From Progne subis subis (taxonomy: Eukaryota; Chordata; Aves; Passeriformes; Hirundinidae), in the NCBI GenBank assembly GCA_022316685.1, contig JAKJHU010001536.1, positions 1-64,000 on the forward strand: a stretch of DNA of 64,000 nt. Direction: 5' to 3'. The position numbers and the translations under genes are program-made. The notes beneath the pieces were generated by a model. That model saw nothing but the letters and a program-made list of their open reading frames with translations, made no database searches and was not told the DNA's origin. Of this stretch, positions 22,507-34,264 are shown one piece after another; the stretch's first letter is position 1, and the number at the start of each line of letters is the position of its first letter.

Positions 22507-22740
22507 CTACTGAAATCCAGCCAGCAGTTTCCTCATGGACTCCACGAGTTCCTTATCCCTCAGGCTGGAGATGAGGGGGTTCAGGGCTGGAGGCACCAGT
22601 GAGTACAGAACTGACAGGGCCAGATCCAGGGATGGGGAGGAGATGGAGGGGGGCTTCAGGTGGGCAAACAAACCACTGCTGACAAACGACACCACAGCCA
22701 GGCGAGGGAGGCACGTGGAAAAGGCTTTGTGTCCCAGGAG
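22507..22740 (-). pseudogene. Olfactory-receptor C-terminal fragment, left arm
   Basis: The frame reads KAFSTCLPRLAVV, then SSPSLDLALSVLYSLVPPALNPLISSLRDKEL in two parts, which is the TM6-TM7 and tail region of an OR14-like receptor. All of TM1-TM5 is missing. Upstream it joins minisatellite-like DNA, and the same joint is present in the right arm. IYS of the TM7 motif has become ISS, which would impair a receptor. Confidence 0.85.
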
Positions 22741-22769
22741 GCCCCACTTTGCCCAAGGAGAACCTTGCA

Positions 22770-22910
22770 TCCATGAGATTCCCTGTTGTCACAATGCTCT
22801 GCTGGGTTCCATGGGGCCGCGCTGTGTTTGTAGTGGACACTTGGTTCCCCAAGATGTCCTTGTGTCACAGAGCTCTCCTGGTGCCATGAGGCCCGGCTGT
22901 GTTGATGCCT
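22770..22910 (-). repeat. Short-period minisatellite fused to the receptor fragment
   Basis: Three to four degenerate ~40-bp units with the words 'catgagattccctgttgtca', 'aatgctctgctgggttccat' and 'tgtgtcacagagctctcctg'. The mirrored copy is 43570-43800. Confidence 0.5.
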
Positions 22911-24501
22911 TCAGGAACCCAGAAATAAAGTAACAGCCTTGGAGATAATATTATAGAGGAGGTAATAGAAAGGCTGATCTTTATTGGAGGCCTCCAAGGG
23001 GCAGATATGGAAAATGTCCACAAAACGCCCAGACCCCCAAAGGGGGAATACAGTTCTATAAATGTAGCAGATTAGCATATTTGACAAAAATCACCAGTTA
23101 GGAGCACAGGCGGTGAGGCATGACAAAGTTCCTTGCAAGAGTCACTCTGTCCATGACTGGACACTTCGGGCACAGCAAGGAAGGAAAGCAACAACAGAAC
23201 CAAACAAAATCCAGGCAATCAAACCAGAAAGGAACCGAGGACTGTCCCTGTGTGTGTGACAAGAGGACAGTGAGGGCAAGGATAAAAGGAACACGGCCTA
23301 AAAGCGTCACAGAGCTCCAACTTAACAGGACTTGACTTACACCCCAACCTGAACTTACACCTTCAACTTCACAATTTAACAAAAGAACAGCACTTGACAG
23401 TATTTATACAAACTTAGAAACTATGACGTAACCATTCACAGAGGAATAGTATTTAACTTTGCTTGTAACTTCTATTAAACCTGGAGTTATGGTAAGGCAC
23501 TTCACAAAGCACTGACTCAGAAAACTCTAAACCCTACAACTTCAATTTTCCAGATTTTGAGAAGAGGAAGTCAAGAGAAGGGAGAGAGATCCACAAGTCT
23601 GGGCCTTGGATCCAGCACCATCTCAGCTGCTGTGAGCTCTGGGGCCGTGGGACGTGTCAGTGTCGCACTCGTGTCACATCCTCACCTTCTCTGACCCCTC
23701 TCACAGGTGGGATTTTCAGGGTGCCAGGGGCTTGGCAGCCACTTTGGGGCTGGACCAGAGGCTGCACTGGCTGGGGATGGGGCAGTGACCATCCCAAAAC
23801 CACCTCAGAAACCTGGGATGCACCAAAATCCCTTCAAGAACATGGAATACACAAAAACTCACTCAAGAATGGGTTCCCCTCCCTTCGTCATCCCAAACCT
23901 TTGGCTGTCTCATTCCAGACTTCACCACACCCTCCCAATCCCCACCCAAACCCATCCCAGCTCTCATGGACATTAAGACCCCCTTCCCAAGCCCTATTTC
24001 TCCCATCCCACTCCTCCCAATCCCCATCCCACCCATCCCAATGCTCACCTCACCCCTCCTGATCTGTATCCCACTTTGCCCAACCCCATTCCACACTGAG
24101 GGGCTGAGGAATTGAGTAATTTTGGGGTGGGATTGAGTAGTTTTCAGTGGCAATGAGTGTTTTTGAGGTGACAGATCAAAGCCTCTTGTCTCTCTGAGTG
24201 TTAAGAAATGGAGACAAGCACACCAAATACCCCCAAATCCTCCTAAGTATCATCTGGAATCCCAGATTCTCTTGAAACACAAGGAAAAAGTGAGGCTTCA
24301 GATGCCTTTGATGAATTGGTTGATTTTCAGCCCAATTTTGCTGGTTTTAAAGGTATGAAAATGAACCAAAAGAATATTAGTACCCACCGAACTAAAGGAC
24401 CACCAGCACATCGTCTTTGCAATGTGGGTCCCCTGATGGGGGATGGAGTTGGAGCCGTGCAAGAAGCTTTCCCCACACTTGAGGCACTCACAGGCCTTCC
24501 C
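22911..24501 (-). other. Gene-free arm segment: spacer and ZNF-B 3' UTR
   Basis: No coding frame. From about 23700 to 24110 it is rich in CATCCCA-type words. 24110-24500 is the 3' UTR of ZNF-B and includes a broken finger-like stretch near 24420-24500, as in ZNF-A. The same segment is at 42000-43560 (inverted) and 60155-61385 (direct). Confidence 0.6.
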
Positions 24502-25257
<756 letters not shown>

Positions 25258-26185
25258 CCAGCCAAGGTTTGGGAATGGGCAGTCCTGGTTTTTGGAGAAA
25301 CCAGGGATGAGCAGGTTGTGTTTCAATGTCCCTCTGCTCAGGTCCATCCCTACAAGTCACTGGACATCCGGGGTACATAAAAACTTCCCAAACACCAAGA
25401 CTGATCCCTGAAAATTCCTTTGCAGAGCTCCCCATCTCGGCCTCTCCCCTTTGGTGTTTGGGGGTTGTCTCCTGTCCCAGTTGCTGGGGGTCACGCTTCT
25501 ACTGGGGGTTCCCCATCTCATTGGTCTCTGCCCTCCCCAGCCTGCTGGGACTCACAGTAATCCAAAATGTTTGTCCCTTTTCATCTCCTCACTTAGGGGT
25601 GCTGGGGTTTTGGTGTCCCGGGTCCCCTTCTCCCCTGATTCCCTGCTTTGAGGTGCAGGGGGTACAAAGAGTCCCCTCCTGCCCCTCTCCACGTTTGAGG
25701 GTCCCGCCAATTGTGGCACTCCCCCCTCTCTGGGCTCCCTACATTGGGCTCCTGGGGGACACAGGGCTCTGCTCCTCCAGGCTGCCTCTGCCAGCAGCCA
25801 CCATTGTGACCCCCCAATGTCCCCTCAAGGGCCATTTTCCACCCAGCTTTGGAGTTCTTACTTCTCCAAACATCCCTACCCAAAAAAACCCAACCCAGGG
25901 ACCACTCAGAATATCTGAGCCAAGCTCCCTGTCTTGGGCTGGTAAGACAGGGGTCTGCTATGGAAAGCAGGAGCCTCCCTTGAAATGGAAAATACAAACC
26001 CCCTCTCTTTGAATTATAATTTTGAAATTAACGGGCTCTCAAGCAAAGATATGGCAATAGGAATATCAGTTCTTCAGTAGGAAAATTAAACTAAAAATGC
26101 AGTAGTAAAAAAAAAACACCACCACCAAAGCCCAAAAAATAAGACTCAGAATCCAACCTGACACCCGGGTAGTCAGGGTGTTGCT
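25258..26185. other. Arm segment upstream of ZNF-B, no gene
   Basis: Homologous to 40080-40890 in inverted order. It would contain the promoter of ZNF-B but is not CpG-rich, so the island seen before ZNF-A was lost or never copied. An overlapping 228-codon plus frame (25326-26012) has no recognisable domain. Confidence 0.5.
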
Positions 26186-26189
26186 GGCA

Positions 26190-26690
26190 GTGCAATCAAA
26201 TTGTGGCAGCAGTCCTCCTGGAGTGACAGATGTGGTTTTGCTGAAGCAATGATCTTGTAGAAGGTGTAATTTTCCTCTGAAGGTCCAGTGGTGATGTAGA
26301 TGGGTCTGGTCTTCCTCTGGGAATCCAGTGGAAACTTGACTGCTCCTGGTGCTATAAATCTAAGATTATATCAATGTGGGAATGCTTGGCTCCTCCCTCT
26401 GGGTGGAGCATCTCACAATGGGATGATGTAATTTTATCAGTCCTGCAGTGAGACTCAATGCCCCATTACCAGACGATATCTCCCTGGAGGGAGGATGGGT
26501 CATGGAGGAGATCAAGAACACTGCCCCATCTGGTTTGAACAGCTGCCCCATTAAGACAAGATCCCCCTCAGAGATATGAGGAATGAATGGGTCATGGAAG
26601 AGATAAACAACCTGCCCTCCTGGTTTTAACAGATGATAATGGAATACATTTTTTCGGTTGCATCTTGCATTGCAAGACAGGGCTTGATGC
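26190..26690 (-). repeat. Dispersed interspersed repeat, copy 1 of 4
   Basis: The block from 'caatcaaattgtggcagcag' through 'gatatctccctggagggagg' to 'cttgcattgcaagacagggc' also occurs at 28785-29012, 39560-40060 and 63005-63400. It has no coding capacity and looks like an LTR or other transposon end, but I could not identify termini. Confidence 0.65.
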
Positions 26691-27589
26691 TCCTTGCCCA
26701 GGCTCTCTCCAGAACACGCCCAGGCCAATGCTCAGCAGAGAAAAGCCCCGTGAGCAGCCCCAGGGTGGCCGTGGGCAGGCTGGGGGCAAACAGCATGGCT
26801 GGGGCTCTGCAAGGTGCCTGGGGGAGATGGGAAGGAGCAGCAGAGCAGGGGCTGATCCATCCCCACTGCGCTGGACACCTCAGGGCAGCATCCCAGAGCG
26901 TCCTCATGCACCTGCCACAACATCCCCCCTCTGCAGCCCTGGCCTCTCCCCCAGCTCACACAGGTGCCGCATCCTTGCAGGCACAGACATGGCAGCACTG
27001 GCTCAGGAGCCCCTGTGTGCACTGCCCAGAGCAGGCGTGAGCACCCCCATGGTGTTGGTGTAGGGAGATGAACCTGAGTGAGCACAAATGCCACCATCAG
27101 CCCCTGGGGCCAGGAAGGCTGGGGAACAGCAGGGAAACCACTCAGGTTTGTGGTGGCCTCTGAAGTCATCCAGAAAGTTTGTTGCCATGACCTGTGAGTT
27201 TCCTATGCCACTGCAGATGTTGTTGCTCAGAACCAGGGCTGCCGGGCAGCCATCCCCAAACTGCCCTCAGCATTTCTTTGCTTCACCTTGGCTTTCTTTA
27301 CTCTTCCTGGTGCAAATTTATTTCTATTGCCCAGCCCTGTTCCCTTCCCATCCCATCACTGGTTGCCCTTTCCTCTCTGGCCCCACTCCCCATTTCAGTT
27401 CCTGAGTTCCCAGCACCATGGGAACGTCCCTTGGGGAGCAGGATCATCCTCCAAGTGCTTCAGGAATTGTCTTAGGCTCCTGCAGTGCCTCGTGCTGCTC
27501 CCTTGCCAGAGGCACCACAGGCCAGGGGGGCACATCTGGGCTGCTGTGTCTGGCTGTGGGGCTCCCTGTTCTGGGCAAGGAGGACGAGT
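26691..27589. other. Arm segment, no gene
   Basis: Homologous to 38640-39560 in inverted orientation. The only frames are overlapping GC-rich ones present on both strands. Confidence 0.45.
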
Positions 27590-28400
27590 TGCAGAGGCTC
27601 TGCAGGACTGACAGATGGGCTTTAGGGCTGTGAGGAGAAGCTGAGGGACCTGGGCTGCTGGACCTTCTGGAGAGGAGGCCCAGGGCTCATTCTGCAACTG
27701 CTGCACTGTGTTTCAGAGAATCACAGAATCAGCAAGACTGGGGAAGGCAATCAGCAAGTCCAACCTTTGCCCTGACACTGCCTGTCTTGCCTGAGCCTCC
27801 TCTTCTCCAGGATGAACAACCCCAACTCCCTCAGCTGCTCCTCACAATACTTGTGTTCCAGACCCCTCACCAGCCTTGTTGTTCTTCTCTGGACACGCTC
27901 CAGCCCCTCCATGTCCTTCCTAAGATGGGGGCCCAGAACTGGACACAGTACTCGAGGTGCTGCCCAACGAGTGCTGAGCACAGAGGAAGAATCACTGCCC
28001 TGGTGCTGCTGGTCACACATTCCTGATCCAGCCAGGAGCCATTGGCCTTCTTGGCCACCTGTGCACACTGATGGCTCTTATCCAGCCTGTGTCCATCTGT
28101 CCCCCCAGGTGCCTTTCTGCCTGGTTGCTCTCCAGTCACTCTGTCTCCAGCCTGTCGTTTGTTTATCCTGGAGAAGAGGAGCCTCAAGGGAGTCAAGGCA
28201 GTGTCAGGGCACAGGTTGGACTTGTGATGTCCAAGGTCTTTTCAACCTTGCTGATTCTGTGATTCTCTGAAACCACCCTTGCAGCAGTTGCAGGATGGGC
28301 CCTGGGCCTCCTCTCCAGAAGGTGCAGCAGCCCAGGTCCCTCAGCTTCTCCTCACAGCCCCAAAGCCCATCCTGTCAGTCCTGCAGAGCCTCTGCAGTGC
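27590..28400. mobile_element. CR1 foldback: minus CR1 then inverted partial copy
   Basis: 27740-28145 is CR1 ORF2 C-terminal sequence on the minus strand ([33 protein letters not shown]). From 28150 a plus-strand CR1 tail and its flank repeat the reverse complement of 27590-27835. The joint at about 28147 is therefore the centre of a small foldback. Confidence 0.7.
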
Positions 28401-28439
28401 AGGGGAAGCACTGGGCAACTGAATAGCAGAATCAATATG

Positions 28440-28535
28440 ATTTTAGCAGAAGTAATTAGTTTAATATTTTTATAAATATATATAATTTTATATATATATA
28501 TATATAATTATTTAATATATATTTTGTTTATGTTA
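28440..28535. repeat. AT-rich TATA-type simple repeat
   Basis: Long (TA)n and ATTT runs, with essentially no G or C between 28465 and 28525. Confidence 0.9.
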
Positions 28536-28784
28536 AACTCCAGTTATAGATTCTAGCATTACTGTCCACACACACAGGTGTCTCTCAATTGGCTGAGCCA
28601 CTTGTTCACGAGTCAGGCACACATCCTTCAGGACACCCAATTGGTCAAGCGTCCATCATCATGTTGTGTGTCCTCTAAGTTTTGCGTTGCTTTTAAACAG
28701 TTTCTCATGCTCTTGGTTCTTATTTTTAGTCCTGTTGTTATCTCAGTAGCCTTGAGGAATTCCTGAGAGCTCCTAAGCAAGGAG

Positions 28785-29012
28785 CCTCAAGCCCTGTCTT
28801 GCAATGCAAGATGTAACCAAAAAAGTGTATTCTATTACCATCTGTGAACACCAGCTGGGGCAGGTTGTTTATCTCTTCCATGACCCATCCTCTTATCTCT
28901 GAGGGGGATCTTCTCTTAATGGGCCAGCTGTTAAAACCAAATGGGGCTGTGTTCTTGATCTCTTCCATGACCCATCCTCCCTCCAGGGAGATATCTTCTG
29001 TTAATGGGCCAT
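28785..29012 (+). repeat. Dispersed interspersed repeat, copy 2 of 4
   Basis: Opposite orientation to copy 1. It ends abruptly at 29012, where zinc-finger 3' UTR sequence begins. Confidence 0.65.
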
Positions 29013-29185
29013 TGCCACTTTGGGAAGGGCTCTGGTGACCCAGGTTCCTCTGACCCATGCTGAGAAGTCACCTGTCCCTTTCTCTGCCCCTGGCAATGAT
29101 GTGAGGTGGGACTGAAGAACATGAGGGTCTGGCCATGGTCCCATCATTGTATTTGAGCCCATCTCAGGTCATTTCTGGATGGGCT
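29013..29185 (+). repeat. Orphan zinc-finger 3' UTR fragment
   Basis: Matches ZNF-A 3' UTR at 20415-20580 closely ('gagaagtcacctgtcccttt', 'gaggtgggactgaagaacat'). No finger-coding sequence is attached, so the coding part of this copy has been lost. Confidence 0.7.
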
Positions 29186-30020
29186 CTGCCCCAGCCCACA
29201 GAGTGTGACCTGAGCCCTGACTCTGTCACAGCCGCTGTGCCTGAGCCCTGCAAAGCCTAAAGGTCACTGTCATGGGTTCGCACAGTTTGGTTTTTAGTTA
29301 GGAGGAATGTGAAGTGTTACCCTGTCAGGACCCTGGAAATAGTTTTAGAAAGGACAAGGACCTATCAGAAGCCGGTTTGAGATATTGGCATCTGCTTTGG
29401 CCACAGAGAATGTTGAATGCGACTTTGGGCAGTACCCATATAAATCCTGGGTTTGTTCAGGTCAGGCCCTTTTCCTCCTGTCAGCTGAACAGGTAACATC
29501 GAGTGGGTCCTACTGCTCCCCACAGCCCACCTCCCCCTTCGGGGGGAAGCTCGCCCGAGGCCCAGCCGGACTCCATCGGCTCCGGGGGGAGGAGAGGTTG
29601 CAGCTTAACATCAACCACTTTGAAAAAACCTCCCCGGAGCCCCAGAGCAGGGAGGGATCTCCCCTGATAACAACTGGGCCCAGTTTGGCCGAGGCTGCCC
29701 CGATTGTCACCGAGGGGTGGGCAGAGCTCTCCTCCCGCTCCCCTCCTCCGGTGTCTTCCAGACGGAGAAGAAAGAGTGGAGGGAGGGAAACCAGGCTGAT
29801 CTGAAATGGAGAGACTGCTGCCTGGAGCAGAAATCACATGGCCACTGCAGGTCTGGGCAGAGTTAACCCTTTCCTGGCAACATGGAGCTTCCAAGGCCTG
29901 ACCCTTGCCTGAGTGAGAAAAGAAAGAGACAGAGGGGACGTAGGAAAGACACCGCATGAAGTCAGTGGAGCAAGAGTGAAAGAACTGATAAAGATTATTA
30001 GAAGAGGGATTGAGGATGTG

Positions 30021-30841
30021 TGTTGGAGTCCAGCATTACCTGGACATGCAAAGCAATCACACATAGACAAGAAATTTCGCAGGGCAGAGACGTTCCTCCA
30101 TGGCAGTTCAAGGCTGAGTCAGGGCGGAGAGCGAGCTTCCTGGTTTATTTCTTACTTTGAGAGATCTGACTCTATTTTATGAAAATTCAGAAGGCTTTAA
30201 AAAACTCAGAAAAAACAGGGTAACAGTCCAGGGCATTCCTTTGGTTGCCCTGGAGGTCAGAGACCTGGGCAGGGGGGTCTGGGACCCCAGCCCAGAGCTC
30301 AGAGAGACACTGGCTTTGATCTCAGTCCATGGGAAATGCTTCTTGCACTGCAGGAAGCATTGCAGGCCACAAGAGTGTGAAAAATAGTAGTTTAGCTTAT
30401 CACAGGGTGAGAAAACAGTATATTTAGGTTTATAGCATTGAAGTGAATGGGGACAAGATGGAGAATTTGGGGCGTTGTCTCTTCTTCTTCCTTCTCCTTC
30501 CCTCACTCCATTTCTGCAGTGACGTGGCACAAAGTAGTTAGTGAGGATTGGGTCAGAGTAGAGATGACCTTTTTAGTAATAGTGATAGACATTGGTAAGA
30601 AATAGTAAACATAAAATACATAGCAATTAGTATAAAAGATACAAACAGCCCTGAGCTCGGGGGGAGTCACCAGATGTCCGAGCCGCGGCAAACATTTGGA
30701 CACTGAGAAAATTGTAAGATAAGAAACAATAAACACGAAGCATGCAACCTTGAAGACTCCGTCTTTTTCGGCGTTTGGCAAAAAGCTTTCAGAGGGCCAG
30801 GACTCTAAAACCACCTGAATGCCGGGGAATTAAACCCAACA
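30021..30841 (+). mobile_element. Solo LTR nested in the 29268 LTR
   Basis: Ends are TGTTGG and CCAACA, flanked by the 6-mer GATGTG at 30015-30020 and 30842-30847. AATAAA near 30727 gives plus polarity. It contains a further, smaller LTR at 30034-30225. Without that the element is about 620 bp. The 6-bp duplication suggests an ERVK-type integrase. Confidence 0.88.
30034..30225 (-). mobile_element. Third-level nested, internally deleted LTR
   Basis: Flanked by GTCCAG at 30028-30033 and 30226-30231. It shares the end 'aaaaaacagggtaaca' and the start '..ACC..GGACA..CAAAGCAA' with the LTR in the ZNF-A intron, but is about half its length. The left terminus reads CA instead of TG. Confidence 0.75.
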
Positions 30842-31703
30842 GATGTGGACTTTTTTAACTGAACTTTTCTGGTCTAAATGATGGAGAAATGGACTGTTTC
30901 TTCTAACATCTTAATGTTGTTTGGAGGAATGCTAGTTCTAGTCAAAGTTGGGGATTGATATGATTGAGATTTAAGTGGGAATCTTAAAGCCCCTCACTCC
31001 TGGCGTAAAAGGAGGTCTCAGCCTTTGAGAGGCTGAGATGATTTTAGAGAGGAAGTGATTTGAAGCCCTCAGCTCCTGGGGTAAAAGGAGGTCTCTATTT
31101 CGCGTTAGAAATGATTTTAGAGCTAGAAGAGAATCCTTGTTTTATACTAGAAGAAGCATTCTTAAGCAGTACCCCAAATACACTGAGGGGCTCATAGGTA
31201 GCCAGGGAAAGGCTGCTAATGGGTGGAACTGCACAGTCTGCAAAAATTCCAAGCAGCTGCAGATTTGTGACATTGAGAGCCCCAGGACTGTTTTTGTCTT
31301 GTGGCGAATGTGTCCATAAGACTCTAGAGAGACTCCTCTCCCAAAGTGATGAAAGATTATGTTTAAATGGTGAAACTGACTGAAAATCACAGGTTGTGTC
31401 TCTCTATGTTATTTGGAAGAAAGTTAACACTTTGTAAGGGAAGGGAAGAGGGTTTTGAAGTTCATTTTGGATTTTTTTGGGTTTTTTTCCATCTTTTCTT
31501 TTCTTATCTTTTCCATTCTTTTAGTGTGTGTTAATAAAATTTTGTTTTTTAAGCTTGAGCCTGCTTTGTTTCTCCTGATCCTCTCCCACAAAAACAGAGT
31601 AAACACTAAGACCACTGCACTAAATTTGACAAACAAAATCTGACAAATGTGTCGTTTCTACATTAATTAGTTTTTCTGCCCAGTTTTAACTAAAATCATA
31701 ACA

Positions 31704-32640
31704 CCTTTCTATGGAAAATAAATGTTTATCTTGTCTAAGTGCCCATGGCCAAAACTGGGATTCCACCTCCAGCATTGCCTGTTGTGAGAGACTGGAGGGG
31801 ATTGTTGGCTGGAAACATTTTGTGTGTGGGGGAGGAAGGGGCAGGTCCAGCCTTGCCCTGCCCTGAAACCCCAGCACTGCCCTGCCCTGTAACCCCAATC
31901 CCCCAGAGCCTCTATCCCAGCCCAGCAGTGTCTGCCAATCCCTGGCACACCAAAGGCAATGCTCCACAGCCACCTCTGCAGCCCCCAGCCCAGCTCCTGA
32001 GAGACCAAGTGACCCAAAGTCCCTCCTTGGGGAAGGGCCCAGGAAGACCATGGGGTATTTATGGTTGACCACAGGGCAAGTACATATCTTGACCCCACCT
32101 CTTCTTGGAATTTCTGTCTGAACACTGCTGGAATCCAGGAGTTGGTAGCTGTGTGTGTGCTTCTCTAAATCTTTTTTGATCTTTCTCTCTTTCTGTGTCT
32201 TATTATTATTCCCTCTTCTTAGAAAATTTGAATAACTTAAAATTGAATGGGCTTACCGTTTGTGAAGTCGAATGGGTCAAGTAAATGCTTTGAGAAGTGT
32301 TTTTGTTGACTTCAATATTATATGAAAACCTTTTGCCATAGTTTCTCTGATTTTCTGATGTTGTCAGTAAAGTCTGCTTTGTTGTTTTGAGATCTTGAGA
32401 ATCTCTTGTTGATATTTCTCCAGTTCGTCCAACTCAGAGTACTCAAACAATTGTAATTCCTTTTAAATGTCTCTCTCAGAGTTGTTTGGGGGATGGGGTC
32501 AGGGCTTGTGTGTCCTGCTTGGCACAGCCCAGGCAGGGCTTTCACAGCCACATTGCACACTCCATTTCCCACCTGCACCCGCTGGTGCCTCTGAGTTCTG
32601 CTTGCCCAGCCCCAGGGACGCTCTCCTTGTCTGCCCATTC
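31704..32640. other. Gene-free stretch, possible old LTR
   Basis: A TATTTATGG box near 32055 followed by T/C-rich sequence has an LTR-like look. I could not find termini or a target duplication, so this is only a suspicion. No coding frame. Confidence 0.3.
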
Positions 32641-33110
32641 CCCCACGGCCTCTGGGCAGGGATGGCCTCAGTGGGGGCTGCTGACATCCTCAGACACTTG
32701 GAGGCTGCTGCTGGATTTGACTTCTCCAGAGGCTTGTTCAGCCTTCAGCTCCTCAGGTCAGGAATTCAGTGCCCCAGGGCTCAGTAATATTCAGAAGACC
32801 TTCAAAGGCCAAGCCTCTGGGAATAATTTAAGTTTTCAAAAATGTTGGGTTAATTAAACAGATTTTGGAAGTGTGTTCCAAGTGTATATACTATTTTTAG
32901 AGAAGACAGTGAGAAAAGATGTTTAGATCCTGTTTAGGATTTTTTTCCCATTAATACATTGATACGTTCATTATCCAATTGACATTGAACCCAAGTAACT
33001 GCTCATGCAGTTTGAATAGATATAAAAATCAAGACCCTTTATGTCTGACATTCAATCAGACTCTGTCCCTATCCCCATCCCATTTCCCCCATCCAAGCCC
33101 CAGGACTCCG
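32640..33110 (+). repeat. Divergent direct repeat (partner 36420-36870)
   Basis: Shared words include 'tgagccttcag..cag..aggaattc', 'taatta.acagatttt', 'atatactat' and 'gaaaatcaagaccctt'. The two copies diverge considerably more than the arms of the inverted duplication. Confidence 0.6.
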
Positions 33111-33379
33111 AGCAGCCTTGTGCAAATCTGAGCTCCCTCCACCCCAGGCTGGACCTGCAGGTTTCAGCTCCTGGGCTCCAACTCCCACCTGCTTTCCTTG
33201 GAGAAGCTGCCTGAGACACAGAGGGATGTTCATTTATTGTCAGCCAACAAACCCAAGGGAAGGCACAGCTCCATCAAATGCAAAAGTCATTCTTCTCCCT
33301 GGCTCTGCCCTGCACCTGATCCTCACAGAGTGTCTTGTTTCTTTCATCCCTCCACTGCCAGGGACTTTCTGGGACAAGG

Positions 33380-34259
33380 TGTCACGATCCGCTCGGACGA
33401 GCGGGGGTCGTGATGGTTCGTTTTCTGATCTCAGAGTGCAAAACACAACACAGAGGGGATTTCAGCATTAAAACAAATGCACCTTTTATTGATTGACCCC
33501 AGCAAATGTGATAGAGGGATTAAGAGTAAGAGAGAGAGAGAGAGAGAGATCGGGAAAAGGGGGGATATAGCTACCAAACGTGGAGACGGAGTCCTCGTGG
33601 TCCGGTCGATGGGTCCGTCTGTCACGTCGGGGAGAGGCGCTCTCCAAATCTCTGGTTAACTCAGGGGTTTTTATTATAGTCCTCAATCCGGGGGGAACAG
33701 GTAAAAGTGTTGAAAGCTCCGGAGGGGGAACAGGTAGTTCATGTTCTTAGCAGTAAGTGAGAGCCATTGTCTTCTGGTCCAACGATCACGCCTCCAGGCA
33801 AACATCTCGCTTTGGTTAAGTCAGCCCCAGCCCCCTATATTGGGGTTTGTCAGGGTCTGATGTCTCAGTCCTTGAGAGGGGCTTTCATATAGGGGTCTCA
33901 ATCTCAGTCCTTGCAAGTGGGTTTTGATCTCTGTCTGTCATGGTGATTGCGAAGCAGATGAAGGATTTTCTGTGGGGGACCACCAAAGTTACCCCAGAAA
34001 GTTCCCTTTGGCCAAGAGGTGGGGAAATTCCTAGGCTATTGTCATGAAGCAGGGACCGTGAAGCAGGGGGTAATCTTCGGGTACAGAACTACCATTACAC
34101 TGCTCAAAGCCCGTGTACTGTGGCGTGGTGACACAGGAAAATGCGCCTACTGACGATTGGCAAGCATCCACCTCGAGCAGGCCAGAACTGCAGTGGGGTC
34201 CTTGGGGTCCTTATGACGATCGTGAGGCAAATGAGGGAAACTTCGGACAGACTCTTACA
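33380..34259 (-). mobile_element. Solo LTR, 880 bp, 5-bp target duplication
   Basis: Plus-strand ends are TGTCAC and CTTACA, flanked by CAAGG at 33375-33379 and 34260-34264. AATAAA on the minus strand near 33486 gives minus polarity. Its 3' end contains a strong hairpin (see findings) and a (GA)n run at 33529-33549. A 5-bp duplication suits ERVL-type elements. Confidence 0.85.
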
Positions 34260-34264
34260 CAAGG

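Larger units (their letters stand above)
29268..31703 (+). mobile_element. LTR related to 300-1778, carrying nested insertions
   Basis: Starts TGTCATGGGTT and ends ATAACA. Aligned to 300-1778 it shares 'ggacctatcag', 'gcgactttgggcagtaccc' with TATAAAT, and the AATAAA/T-rich end near 31530. The extra ~0.83 kb is explained by the LTR at 30021-30841. No target duplication is visible at its outer ends. Confidence 0.75.

Noticed and set aside
23700..24060. 113-codon frame rich in Pro/His/Ser
   Set aside because: Translation of a CATCCCA-rich stretch; also open in the mirrored copy simply because the repeat lacks stops.
25326..26012. 228-codon plus frame upstream of ZNF-B
   Set aside because: Low-complexity Pro/Leu/Ser-rich, interrupted in the mirrored segment at 40080-40800, no recognisable domain.
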